A stretch of DNA of 64,000 bases from Virgibacillus salexigens (GCF_014905415.1 NZ_BNEO01000002.1:248001-312000); one strand, 5' to 3'. Counted from the first letter of the stretch, positions 44,383 to 53,031 are shown. A program made the numbers and translations. Notes: generated by a model from the sequence alone, not told the origin.

Positions 44383-45501
44383 TTGCTGGAAAAATTAAAG
44401 AATTCCAAATCACATGCCTCACCTGATTATTTCTTATTAGGTGTTATTATTAGTTTACTTTTAATAGGAGTTATTATGGTTTACAGTTCGTCTTATGTTT
44501 GGGCGGAATACAAATTCGGGGATGCTTGGTACTATGTGAAAAGACAAGTATTGTTTGCTGGTGCAGGAATAATAGCAATGCTCTTTACGATGCAAGTACC
44601 TTATACCACATGGAAAAAATACGCAAAGCTAATTCTACTGGCATGTTTTGTTTTGTTATTCTTAGTACTTATTCCTGGTATAGGAATGGTTCGTGGCGGT
44701 GCACAAAGCTGGATAGGGATTGGAGCCTTTAGTATTCAACCATCTGAGTTTATGAAATTAGGATTGATTATTTTTCTGGCTACTTATCTAGCAGCTAACC
44801 AAAAATATATCACTTCGTTCAAAAAAGGTTTCATTCCCTCTATTTTATTAATATTTACTGCATTTGGCCTAATCATGCTACAGCCGGATTTAGGTACTGG
44901 TATGGTACTCGTACTCACTTGTATGATTATGGTATTTACTGCTGGTGCTCGTTTATCTCATTTTTTTGGACTAGCAGCATTAGGGTTAATCGGTTTTATT
45001 GGTCTAATTGCTTCTGCTCCTTATCGGATTAGTCGGATAACGGCTTTTTTGAATCCTTGGGAAGATCCATTAGGGGATGGATTCCAAATTATACAGTCTT
45101 TATATGCGATTGGACCGGGTGGTTTAATGGGTCTAGGATTCGGGAATAGTTTACAGAAGTATTTCTATTTACCTGAACCACAAACTGATTTTATTTTTGC
45201 TATATTAGGAGAGGAACTAGGCTTCATTGGAGGTACTATTGTATTGTTGCTTTTTTTACTCCTTTTATGGCGTGGTATCAAGGTTTCACTTGAAGCACCT
45301 GATAATTTTTCCAGATTTTTAGCATTAGGTATTGTCTCTATGCTTGCGATTCAAGCAATGATTAATATCAGTGTTGTAATCGGCTTAATTCCTGTTACAG
45401 GTATTACGTTGCCGTTTTTGAGTTATGGCGGCTCCTCTTTAACACTAATCCTGTGCTCTGTTGGGATATTGTTAAATATTAGTAAGTATACCAAATTATA
45501 A
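44383..45501 (+). CDS. spoVE: SpoVE: sporulation SEDS glycosyltransferase
   Basis: Sporulation paralogue of FtsW that polymerises cortex glycan with SpoVD. From the TTG at 44383 it has 372 residues. SEDS marks: GVGAFSIQPSEFMKLG-type block (here IGAFSIQPSEFMKLG near 120), LQPDLGTGMV near 168, LPEPQTDFIFAILGEELGFIG near 263 and LPFLSYGGSSLTL near 340, the last very close to SpoVE rather than FtsW. The TTG is 6 nt after AGAGGGGTG; the ATG at 44365 lies before that site and inside a hairpin loop. murG and murB, which follow spoVE in B. subtilis, are absent. Confidence 0.92.
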   Translation: MLEKLKNSKSHASPDYFLLGVIISLLLIGVIMVYSSSYVWAEYKFGDAWYYVKRQVLFAGAGIIAMLFTMQVPYTTWKKYAKLILLACFVLLFLVLIPGIGMVRGGAQSWIGIGAFSIQPSEFMKLGLIIFLATYLAANQKYITSFKKGFIPSILLIFTAFGLIMLQPDLGTGMVLVLTCMIMVFTAGARLSHFFGLAALGLIGFIGLIASAPYRISRITAFLNPWEDPLGDGFQIIQSLYAIGPGGLMGLGFGNSLQKYFYLPEPQTDFIFAILGEELGFIGGTIVLLLFLLLLWRGIKVSLEAPDNFSRFLALGIVSMLAIQAMINISVVIGLIPVTGITLPFLSYGGSSLTLILCSVGILLNISKYTKL

Positions 45502-45604
45502 GCAAATACAAGCGAATAAAAGCCGTTTTCTGGTAGAGTAAGATTTCAGTGAGATTAAAATCTTGTTTTTACCTTAACTCTACTACATCAAGTAAGGGAT
45601 AATG

Positions 45605-45655
45605 TGATATACTCTTTATAACAGTGAAGAAATGGCATTTTTTGTGCCATTTCTT
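45605..45655 (+). promoter_or_regulatory. divIB promoter and leader hairpin
   Basis: An extended -10 TGATATACT (45605-45613) with no clear -35 lies 75 bp before divIB. The leader then carries an 11-bp perfect hairpin (AAGAAATGGCA 45627-45637 with TGCCATTTCTT 45645-45655) with a T-rich loop. It is not followed by a T run and does not cover the ribosome binding site. Confidence 0.4.
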
Positions 45656-45687
45656 ATTGTTAATTTAGTACAAAGGAAGAAATGGAG

Positions 45688-46497
45688 ATGGCTAAAAAAA
45701 AGATTGTTTCGATAGAAGATCGTATTCCGAAGTTGAAACAGGCAAGGAAGAAAAAAGCAAATCGACGATTAATATTTTATCTTTCAATTTTTTTCTTTTT
45801 AATTTCCATCATTGTTTATCTGCAATCTCCATTAAGTCAGGTGCGAACGATTGAAATAAAAGGAAATATTTTCCTGACAGATGAACAAGTGCGAGAACAA
45901 AGTGAAATAACGGAAGGTATGAATATTTGGACGATGGATAAATCTGCAAATGAAAAAGCCTTAAGTAATAATCCTATCGTTGCTTCCGTTGACATCAATC
46001 GCCATTTACCCTGGACAGTATCTATAGAAGTGGAAGAGTATCATCGTGTTGGATATATACAAAAAGATACGAGTTATTATCCAATTTTGGGAAATGGAAC
46101 AATGCTTCAAAGTATGGAAACAGGAACGTTCTATGGGGACGCTCCATTAATTACCAATTTTGAAGAGGAAAGTTATTTACATAGGATGACAAGTGAGCTT
46201 GAGAAGTTACCAAAAAGCCTTCTTAAATTAATTTCAGAGATTCATTGGGCACCAACAGATGATAATAAAAATAAAGTCGTATTATACATGAACGATGGTT
46301 TTATGGTAGATGCAACGATACGTAACTTTGCTGAAAGAATGGAAGTGTATCCTTCTATCGTTGCTCAACTAGATGAAGAAAGTAGAGGAATTATCCATAT
46401 TGGCGTAGGTGCCTACTTTGAATCATTTGATAAGGGTACTAGTTCAGAAGAATCAGAAGCGGAAGTTAATGGAGAAACAGAGGAAAATCAAGAATAG
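45688..46497 (+). CDS. divIB: Cell division protein DivIB (FtsQ)
   Basis: Bitopic division protein that holds FtsL and DivIC at the septum. 269 residues: a short basic cytoplasmic part (to about 27), one membrane helix (about 28-46), the POTRA domain beginning SQVRTIEIKGNIFLTDEQV near 50-68, the beta domain with VEEYHRVGYI near 112 and an acidic tail rich in Glu. ATG 45688 is 8 nt after AAGGAAG; an in-frame ATG at 45682 is possible. In B. subtilis ylxW, ylxX and sbp lie between divIB and ftsA; none is present here. Confidence 0.9.
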   Translation: MAKKKIVSIEDRIPKLKQARKKKANRRLIFYLSIFFFLISIIVYLQSPLSQVRTIEIKGNIFLTDEQVREQSEITEGMNIWTMDKSANEKALSNNPIVASVDINRHLPWTVSIEVEEYHRVGYIQKDTSYYPILGNGTMLQSMETGTFYGDAPLITNFEEESYLHRMTSELEKLPKSLLKLISEIHWAPTDDNKNKVVLYMNDGFMVDATIRNFAERMEVYPSIVAQLDEESRGIIHIGVGAYFESFDKGTSSEESEAEVNGETEENQE

Positions 46498-46648
46498 GTA
46501 ATTAAATTACCGACGAAAGTCATAAGTTCCGCTTTGTTTACGAAATAGTTTAATAGAAGTGGCATGCTTATCGACTTCCTGATTAATAGGATGATTCTCT
46601 ACGAATTGAGAAATTTGCTTCATTTTTTTAAAAAAATACCGAAAAATA

Positions 46649-46677
46649 AAGGGAATCCTTTGTTTTATGTGGAATAA
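46649..46677 (+). promoter_or_regulatory. Candidate sigma-H promoter for ftsAZ
   Basis: AAGGGAATC (7 of 9 to the sigma-H -35 RNAGGAWWW), 11-bp spacer, GTGGAATAA (perfect RNNGAATWW). In B. subtilis one ftsAZ promoter is sigma-H-dependent and raises FtsZ at the start of sporulation. A TATACT at 46708-46713 could be the vegetative -10. The remaining 286 bp between divIB and ftsA show no gene. Confidence 0.55.
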
Positions 46678-46792
46678 CCTATATATATTTTATTTTTAGG
46701 GAAAGTCTATACTATTATCATATCAGGATAATTACAGAAATGGATAGAGAGAAGTTTGCATGAAGCAACTTCTGAAATAGGGGGTGCCTTAC

Positions 46793-48079
46793 TTGAACAA
46801 CAATGAAATATTAGTAAGTCTTGATATAGGTACATCAAAAATCAAAGTAATTATAGGTGAAGTGTTAAATGATTCACTAAATATTATTGGAGTCGGTTCT
46901 GCAAAATCAAACGGCATGAAAAAAGGTGCTATTATTGATATTGATCAGACGGTCCAATCGATTAGAAATGCGGTTGAACAAGCCGAAAGAATGGTCGGTA
47001 TGCAAATTGATCGTGTTGTAGTGGGAATTAATGGTAGTCATATACAACTACAACCTTGCCATGGAATAGTAGCGGTTCAAAGTGAAAACCGCGAGATCGA
47101 TGATGAAGATATAAATCGAGTTATTGATGGAGCACAAGTTATGTCTATTCCTCCGGAGCGAGAAATTATTGATGTGATACCTAAACAGTTCATCGTAGAC
47201 GGGTTAGATGAAATCAATGATCCTAGAGGGATGATCGGTGTACGATTAGAAATGGAAGGTACGATAATTACTTGTTCCAAGACAATCTTACATAACATTT
47301 TAAAATGTGTAGAACGAGCAAACCTACAAATAGCTGACATTTGCTTACAACCGCTTGCTGCCGGTACAATTGCATTATCCAAAGATGAAAGGAATATGGG
47401 AGTTGCACTGATCGATGTTGGAGGCGGCTGTTCAACGGTCTCTGTATTTGAGAATGATCAGTTAGTCTCTACAAGTGTCATTCAGCTTGGTGGCGACAAT
47501 ATAACAAAAGACCTTTCAATTGGACTCAGAACATCAACTGAAGAAGCCGAAGATGTTAAATTAAATCATGGACATGCTTTTTATGATTATGCATTAGAGG
47601 ATGAAGTTTTTGATGTGTCAATTATTGGAAGCAATTCGAAACAAACGTATAACCAACTAGAAATTGCAGACATGATTGAAGCACGAATGGAAGAAATTTA
47701 TGCATATGCAGAGCGTGAAATCAGGAAAATGGGATATCAGGGACTGCCAGGCGGGTATGTGCTAACTGGTGGTACAATGGCAATGCCAGGAGTACTAGAA
47801 TTGGCAGAGGATTTATTCCATTCCAATGTACGTATTGCTATACCTGATTACATTGGGGTAAGAGAACCACAATTCACTGCTGGTGTAGGAATCTTGCAAT
47901 TTGCCTATCGTAATGCGAAAATACAAGGAAAAGAGTTATTTCCTACAGTTATAAGACAAGATCATCAAGAAAATCAACAACCAAAACGAGTGAAAAAGCA
48001 ACAGAAATCTAATGAACCGAAAGAGAATAAGAAAAAGGAATCTGGGATTGCTAATTTGTTTAAGTACTTTTTTGATTAA
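46793..48079 (+). CDS. ftsA: Cell division protein FtsA
   Basis: Actin-like ATPase that ties FtsZ filaments to the membrane. 428 residues from the TTG at 46793, which aligns with the usual MNNNE start: ILVSLDIGTSKIKVIIGE is phosphate loop 1, VALIDVGGGCSTVSVFE near 206 is phosphate loop 2, LGGDNITKDLSIGL near 231, and VLTGGTMAMPGVLELA near 323 is the adenosine motif. The C-terminus ends GIANLFKYFFD, an amphipathic membrane-targeting helix after a Lys/Gln-rich linker. AGGGGGTG precedes the TTG. Confidence 0.95.
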   Translation: MNNNEILVSLDIGTSKIKVIIGEVLNDSLNIIGVGSAKSNGMKKGAIIDIDQTVQSIRNAVEQAERMVGMQIDRVVVGINGSHIQLQPCHGIVAVQSENREIDDEDINRVIDGAQVMSIPPEREIIDVIPKQFIVDGLDEINDPRGMIGVRLEMEGTIITCSKTILHNILKCVERANLQIADICLQPLAAGTIALSKDERNMGVALIDVGGGCSTVSVFENDQLVSTSVIQLGGDNITKDLSIGLRTSTEEAEDVKLNHGHAFYDYALEDEVFDVSIIGSNSKQTYNQLEIADMIEARMEEIYAYAEREIRKMGYQGLPGGYVLTGGTMAMPGVLELAEDLFHSNVRIAIPDYIGVREPQFTAGVGILQFAYRNAKIQGKELFPTVIRQDHQENQQPKRVKKQQKSNEPKENKKKESGIANLFKYFFD

Positions 48080-48184
48080 TTACTTATTCTACGTAAACTA
48101 GTTTTAGATATGAAGGTTTATAGTAGATTTAAATGATTAGCTATCTAGAACGCTTGTAATTTTGCATATTAGGAGGAACGAGAT

Positions 48185-49351
48185 ATGTTGGATTTTGATA
48201 CAAACATGGAAGAATTAGCTACAATAAAAGTAATCGGAGTTGGCGGTGGCGGGAATAATGCCGTTAACCGTATGATTGAACATGGTGTTGAAGGCGTTGA
48301 ATTTATTGCTGTTAACACAGATGCTCAAGCGTTGAATCTATCAAAAGCAGAATTAAAAATACAAATTGGCGGTAAATTAACACGTGGTCTTGGTGCGGGT
48401 GCGAACCCGGAAGTCGGGAAAAAAGCTGCGGAAGAAAGTAAAGAGCAATTAGAAGAAGTGCTACAAGGAGCAGATATGATCTTTGTTACTGCCGGAATGG
48501 GTGGAGGCACAGGAACGGGTGCTGCACCAGTTATTGCACAAATTGCTAAAGATCTTGGTGCTTTAACGGTTGGTGTCGTTACACGTCCTTTTTCATTTGA
48601 AGGAAGGAGACGTTCTACACAAGCTATCTCTGGAATCGAATCATTAAAAGGTGCAGTAGATACATTGATTGTCATTCCAAACGATCGGCTATTAGAAATT
48701 GTAGATAAAAACACTCCGATGTTAGAAGCCTTCCGTGAAGCGGATAATGTTCTACGCCAGGGTGTTCAAGGGATTTCTGATCTAATTGCTAAGCCAGGTT
48801 TAATTAATGTGGACTTTGCCGATGTAAAAACAATCATGTTTGATAAAGGTTCAGCTCTTATGGGGATTGGGGTTGCTACTGGTGAAACAAGAGCAACGGA
48901 AGCTGCTAAAAAGGCAATTTCCTCACCATTACTAGAGACATCAATCGATGGTGCACATGGTATTTTAATGAATATTACTGGTGGTACTAATCTAAGTCTC
49001 TATGAAGTTCAAGAAGCAGCTGATTTGGTAACATCAGCTGCTGATAATGAGGTAAATGTCATCTTTGGTTCGGTTATTAATGAGAATCTAAAAGATGAGA
49101 TCGTGGTTACTGTGATAGCTACAGGTTTTGATGAAACGAATAAACAAATGGAGCAACAAGCCAAACAGCAACGTCCTGTAATTAATCATAAGCAGCATGC
49201 TGCAACTCGTATGAATGATGATTTACCAACACGAGATAATAGAGAGCGTGAAACAGAAGTGCCTCAACAACAGAACCGTCCACGTCAAGAAGAAGATGGG
49301 TTGGATATTCCGACTTTCCTTCGAAATCGAAACCGAAATCGGAATCGTTAA
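48185..49351 (+). CDS. ftsZ: Cell division GTPase FtsZ
   Basis: Tubulin homologue that forms the Z ring. 388 residues: N-terminal [16 protein letters not shown] near 15-30, the tubulin signature GGGTGTG at 106-112, the T7 loop [11 protein letters not shown] near 209-219, a Gln/Arg-rich linker (about 318-372) and the C-terminal peptide [10 protein letters not shown] that binds FtsA, SepF and others. The end is an unusual R-N alternation (five R, four N). TTAGGAGG precedes the ATG. Confidence 0.97.
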   Translation: MLDFDTNMEELATIKVIGVGGGGNNAVNRMIEHGVEGVEFIAVNTDAQALNLSKAELKIQIGGKLTRGLGAGANPEVGKKAAEESKEQLEEVLQGADMIFVTAGMGGGTGTGAAPVIAQIAKDLGALTVGVVTRPFSFEGRRRSTQAISGIESLKGAVDTLIVIPNDRLLEIVDKNTPMLEAFREADNVLRQGVQGISDLIAKPGLINVDFADVKTIMFDKGSALMGIGVATGETRATEAAKKAISSPLLETSIDGAHGILMNITGGTNLSLYEVQEAADLVTSAADNEVNVIFGSVINENLKDEIVVTVIATGFDETNKQMEQQAKQQRPVINHKQHAATRMNDDLPTRDNRERETEVPQQQNRPRQEEDGLDIPTFLRNRNRNRNR

Positions 49352-49366
49352 TTCGATGATGGATTT

Positions 49367-49401
49367 AAAAGCAAGTGTCTATATGGACATTTGCTTTTTT
49401 A
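49367..49401 (+). terminator. Terminator after ftsZ
   Basis: Stem AAAGCAAGTGTC with GGACATTTGCTTT (one G-T pair), loop of five, then a T run. Confidence 0.85.
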
Positions 49402-49650
49402 TGGAAAATTTTTTCTAATTGTTTCATGGTAATCAGGCAAGCGCCTTTCCCAATTGCAATTTTCAACATAGTTTAAGTAGTAGGTATTAGTACACTCTTC
49501 GTCCGTACCCACCAATTCGGTTGCGCCAGATCCAGTTCCAGGGGCCAAACCTAAATGATGTTTGCTACTTTCTAAATAGTACTTGTTCGTCAATGGATTT
49601 ACAGATGAAGAGTCACCACGGTTTAGGGAATGTCCCAAGAGATTAATCAT
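49399..49650 (-). pseudogene. Orphan open frame, possible gene remnant
   Basis: A 83-codon open frame in the 660-bp gap between ftsZ and spoIIGA. It has no ribosome binding site before its ATG, and its composition (many Asn, Ser, Tyr, Cys; GLAPGTGSGATELVGTDEE near residue 34) looks protein-like but I do not recognise it. On the other strand, an open stretch (49580-49761) ends with VRLSDGTIVVINESNYEVLG, also protein-like and without a start. The gap may hold decayed gene pieces; in B. subtilis bpr lies in this place. I cannot show homology to anything. Confidence 0.3.
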
Positions 49651-49816
49651 TGTTGAGCCAAGAAATTTAGTTTATGTAAGGCTTAGTGATGGCACCATTG
49701 TGGTGATTAATGAAAGCAATTATGAAGTTTTAGGGACAATAATCTTGGAAACTACCTACTGAAATTGATGTTTTGCCATAGTTTTTAAAACGACTACCTT
49801 TACCTTTTCGGTTTCT

Positions 49817-49843
49817 AGAAGCCACTTGCTGGCTTCTTTTTTT
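49817..49843 (+). terminator. Isolated terminator in the ftsZ-spoIIGA gap
   Basis: An 8-bp perfect stem AGAAGCCA/TGGCTTCT with a five-base loop and a run of seven or so T, on the plus strand. No intact gene lies upstream; it may be left from a lost gene or end a short RNA. Confidence 0.75.
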
Positions 49844-49909
49844 ATTTCAATTTTACCCGACAATCTTTCTAATAACTCGGTAAAATTAGTCAAGTAGTTC
49901 GTACAGGAA

Positions 49910-49942
49910 ATGACAGACTTTGCTTATTTGCTCCGTTATACT
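49910..49942 (+). promoter_or_regulatory. spoIIG promoter with 21-bp spacing and a possible Spo0A box
   Basis: ATGACA (49910-49915, 5 of 6 to the -35) and TATACT (49937-49942, -10) are 21 bp apart. The B. subtilis spoIIG promoter is a sigma-A promoter with a similarly overlong 22-bp spacer that needs Spo0A. CCCGACA at 49856-49862 (minus strand TGTCGGG, 5 of 7 to the 0A box) lies at about -90, where Spo0A site 1 is in B. subtilis. Confidence 0.5.
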
Positions 49943-50011
49943 TTAGACACTATAAATTGAATAAAATATCTAATCTTTCAAATGACAGAATACGTGAAAG
50001 GAAGGAAAGGT

Positions 50012-50932
50012 GTGACTATTTATCTGGATGCTGTTTGGGCATTAAATTTTTTAATTGATTTAATGCTTATCATGCTAACTCAGGCTTTAGCAAGAGATAG
50101 TACACGAAAGCGTCGGCTAATTAGTGGAGGATTTGTAGCCTCTTTACTTGTGCCGATTTCTATTTATTTTCCTGACTCGTTTTTGACAACTGTAATAGGA
50201 AAATTGTTATTTTCCTGTTTAATTATTTATACGGCATTCGGATTTAAAAATTTTTACCGTTGGAGCAAGCTTGTATTCATATTCTATTTCGTCACCTTTG
50301 CTATTGGAGGTGGATTAATCGGTATTCATTTTTTATTCCAACAACCATTTAATATTGACAATAATGGTTTTTTAACCTTTCATAGTGGGTTTGGCGATCC
50401 AGTTAGTTGGATGTTTGTATTTATTGGATTTCCAATTGTTTGGCTTTTTACAAAATCCCGTATGGACAAGCATGCTGTGGAAAAAATACGCTATGACCAA
50501 TTATACCCAGTTTCCATCGTATTAAATGGCAACAGTTTTTCTACTACTGGTTATATAGATAGTGGAAATCAATTGACCGATCCGATAACGAAGAAACCAG
50601 TTATTCTTTGTGATGAGCCCTTTTTAAAACAATGGTTTTCAGAAGACGAGTGGGAACAATTAAAAAAATGTAACGAATCATTGCAAATAGAAAATCTACC
50701 AACGAAATGGGAGAGCTCTATACAACTGGTACCCTATCAAGGAGTTCAAGGTAGCAGCATGTTTTTACTTACCTTACGTCCTGACAAATTAATTGTCTAT
50801 TATGGCGAACAAAGAATTGAGACATCGAAAGTATTAATTGGAATACAATTTGCGGAACTAACGAAAGACAGAAGTTATCATTGTTTATTGCATCCACAAA
50901 TTATAAACCTAGCCACAATCCATTCTGCATAA
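50012..50932 (+). CDS. spoIIGA: SpoIIGA: sigma-E factor processing protease
   Basis: Membrane aspartic protease that cuts pro-sigma-E in the mother cell after a signal from the forespore. 306 residues from the GTG at 50012: five or so N-terminal helices (to about 155) and a C-terminal protease domain with the catalytic DSGN motif ([12 protein letters not shown] near 184-195). [10 protein letters not shown] near 128 is strongly conserved. AAAGGAAGG is 6 nt before this GTG. It stands 13 bp before its substrate gene sigE. Confidence 0.94.
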   Translation: MTIYLDAVWALNFLIDLMLIMLTQALARDSTRKRRLISGGFVASLLVPISIYFPDSFLTTVIGKLLFSCLIIYTAFGFKNFYRWSKLVFIFYFVTFAIGGGLIGIHFLFQQPFNIDNNGFLTFHSGFGDPVSWMFVFIGFPIVWLFTKSRMDKHAVEKIRYDQLYPVSIVLNGNSFSTTGYIDSGNQLTDPITKKPVILCDEPFLKQWFSEDEWEQLKKCNESLQIENLPTKWESSIQLVPYQGVQGSSMFLLTLRPDKLIVYYGEQRIETSKVLIGIQFAELTKDRSYHCLLHPQIINLATIHSA

Positions 50933-50945
50933 AGGGGAGATAGTA

Positions 50946-51665
50946 TTGAAATTAATAAAATTACGGTTACGTCTGTGGTGGTATAAGGTATTAATTAAAT
51001 TAGGTATCAAATCAGAAGAAATCTATTACATTGGAGGAAGTGAAGCTCTTCCACCACCCTTATCAAAAGAAGAGGAACAAGAACTTCTTGCGTTACTACC
51101 AAAAGGTGATAAATCAGCACGAGCTATATTAATTGAACGTAACTTACGATTGGTTGTTTATATTGCTCGTAAATTTGAGAATACAGGTATTAATATTGAG
51201 GACTTAATAAGTATTGGAACAATTGGGCTTATAAAGGCTGTAAATACATTTAATCCCGAGAAAAAAATAAAATTAGCAACTTATGCCTCACGCTGTATTG
51301 AAAATGAGATATTAATGTACTTAAGACGAAATAATAAATTAAAATCCGAGGTTTCTTTTGATGAACCATTAAATATTGATTGGGATGGCAATGAATTGCT
51401 TTTATCCGATGTGCTGGGAACAGATGAAGATATTATTACCAGAGATTTAGAATCAAGTGTAGATAAAAGTTTATTAAAAAATGCGCTTTCGCAGTTAAAT
51501 GCACGCGAAAAACAGATTATGGAATTGCGGTTCGGGCTTATTGGCGAAGAAGAGAAGACACAGAAAGATGTTGCTGATATGTTAGGTATTTCTCAATCAT
51601 ATATTTCACGGTTAGAGAAGAAAATAATTCGGCGACTAAAAAAAGAATTTAATAAAATGGTCTAG
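50946..51665 (+). CDS. sigE: RNA polymerase sigma-E factor precursor (mother cell)
   Basis: Early mother-cell sigma factor, 239 residues, the same as in B. subtilis. The N-terminal pro-sequence (basic amphipathic, [19 protein letters not shown]) holds it at the membrane and is removed before [12 protein letters not shown], near residue 27-28. Region 2 is [19 protein letters not shown] with [13 protein letters not shown], and region 4 is [20 protein letters not shown] near 205-224. The TTG start follows AAGGGGAG. It is the target of SpoIIGA next door. Confidence 0.96.
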   Translation: MKLIKLRLRLWWYKVLIKLGIKSEEIYYIGGSEALPPPLSKEEEQELLALLPKGDKSARAILIERNLRLVVYIARKFENTGINIEDLISIGTIGLIKAVNTFNPEKKIKLATYASRCIENEILMYLRRNNKLKSEVSFDEPLNIDWDGNELLLSDVLGTDEDIITRDLESSVDKSLLKNALSQLNAREKQIMELRFGLIGEEEKTQKDVADMLGISQSYISRLEKKIIRRLKKEFNKMV

Positions 51666-51720
51666 CCTTGTGGCTCTAAGTTAAATCGATTATTATTGCT
51701 TCTTTAAGAAAAAGGATTCT

Positions 51721-51750
51721 GCATAAAAATCTTTCCAGTCGGAGATACTG
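51721..51750 (+). promoter_or_regulatory. Sigma-F promoter of sigG
   Basis: GCATA (51721-51725), 15-bp spacer, GGAGATACT (51741-51749): every defined position agrees with the sigma-F consensus (GYWTA-N15-GGNRANANT). It lies 40 bp before sigG, as expected for forespore onset and, since GCATA also fits sigma-G, for autoregulation. Confidence 0.75.
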
Positions 51751-51789
51751 TCCATGAACAGCATCACCAACTGGGAGGGTTGAACGTAG

Positions 51790-52575
51790 ATGACAAGACA
51801 TAAAGTTGAAATATGTGGTGTTGATACATCGAAGCTACCTGTACTAAAGAATGAAGAAATGCGGGAATTATTTAAAAAATTGCAGCAGGAGGATGGAGAT
51901 TCATCTGCGCGGGAAGAACTGGTCAATGGTAACCTAAGACTTGTTTTAAGTGTAATTCAGCGCTTTAATAATCGCGGAGAATATGTCGATGACCTGTTTC
52001 AAGTAGGTTGTATCGGACTAATGAAATCCATAGATAATTTTGATTTATCCCATAATGTGAGATTTTCCACTTATGCTGTTCCAATGATTATTGGGGAAAT
52101 CAGAAGGTACCTGAGAGATAATAATCCAATTCGAGTCTCTAGATCTCTACGAGACATTGCTTATAAAGCTTTACAAGTTAGAGAAAAACTTATAAGCAAA
52201 ACATCAAAAGAACCAACACCAATGGAAATAGCTGAAGAAATGGGAATCCCTCATTCAGATATTGTATTTGCATTGGATGCTATTCAAGATCCAGTATCTT
52301 TATTTGAACCCATTTATAATGATGGCGGCGACCCTATTTATGTAATGGATCAGATAAGTGATGATAAGGATAAAGATTCAACATGGCTTGATAAACTATC
52401 ATTAAAAGAAGGGATGTATCAATTAAACGAACGTGAAAAAGATATATTAAATAAACGGTTTTTTCAAGGGAAGACACAAATGGAAGTTGCCGATGAAATT
52501 GGTATCTCCCAAGCGCAAGTATCTCGTTTAGAAAAAGCCGCAATTAAACAAATGAATAAGCAAATGTTCGAATAA
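51790..52575 (+). CDS. sigG: RNA polymerase sigma-G factor (forespore)
   Basis: Late forespore sigma factor, 261 residues. It is extremely similar to known sigma-G: KVEICGVDTSKLPVL at the N-terminus, NGNLRLVLSVIQRFNNRGEY near 50, region 2.4 VPMIIGEIRRYLRDNNPIRV, and region 4.2 TQMEVADEIGISQAQVSRLE near 233. It has no pro-sequence. GGGAGGG precedes the ATG. It lies 124 bp after sigE behind its own sigma-F-type promoter, as in B. subtilis. Confidence 0.96.
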   Translation: MTRHKVEICGVDTSKLPVLKNEEMRELFKKLQQEDGDSSAREELVNGNLRLVLSVIQRFNNRGEYVDDLFQVGCIGLMKSIDNFDLSHNVRFSTYAVPMIIGEIRRYLRDNNPIRVSRSLRDIAYKALQVREKLISKTSKEPTPMEIAEEMGIPHSDIVFALDAIQDPVSLFEPIYNDGGDPIYVMDQISDDKDKDSTWLDKLSLKEGMYQLNEREKDILNKRFFQGKTQMEVADEIGISQAQVSRLEKAAIKQMNKQMFE

Positions 52576-52596
52576 CACTTATTTTATAAGTACGAG

Positions 52597-52637
52597 ACAA
52601 TAGGGAAGAAAATTCACTCTTTCCTATTGTTTTTTTG
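52597..52637 (+). terminator. Terminator after sigG
   Basis: A 13-bp stem ACAATAGGGAAGA with TCTTTCCTATTGT, one mismatch or wobble, loop of about eight bases, then a T run. Confidence 0.9.
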
Positions 52638-52696
52638 TGTTCCATGAAAGATTGACTTTCAAGCGCATATATATAAAGTAAGGTGAGGTGAATAAC

Positions 52697-52975
52697 ATGA
52701 TAAAATTATCCGAGTTACAAATTAAAGAGGTTATTATTATCGATAGTGGCAGAAGGCTAGGTCATATTAGCGATTTAGAGATTGATACGAATAATGGTAG
52801 AATCCTTGCTATCGTAATTATTCCTAAGGATAAGAAAAGTGGTTTATTTGGTAAGTCAGAGGAGTTCGTTATCCATTGGAATCAAATTGTTCGAATTGGT
52901 TCAGATGTTATCCTCGTAAAGGATGTAGAGAAACCGAAATTATATAATGAGCCAATCGTACAAGAAAGAAAATAA
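52697..52975 (+). CDS. ylmC: YlmC/YmxH family PRC-barrel protein
   Basis: A 92-residue soluble protein with the PRC-barrel pattern (KLSELQIKEVIIIDSGRRLG at the start, ISDLEIDTNNGRILAIVIIP near 24-43). YlmC/YmxH proteins are conserved in spore formers and annotated as sporulation-related; the exact function is unknown. GGTGAGGTG precedes ATG 52697; GTG 52688 lies inside that site. In B. subtilis ylmA precedes it; here sigG is the direct neighbour. Confidence 0.86.
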   Translation: MIKLSELQIKEVIIIDSGRRLGHISDLEIDTNNGRILAIVIIPKDKKSGLFGKSEEFVIHWNQIVRIGSDVILVKDVEKPKLYNEPIVQERK

Positions 52976-53031
52976 AAATACCTAAATCTGTGGTAAAATA
53001 GATCAATAAGTAACTTCAGGGAGGAATAACG

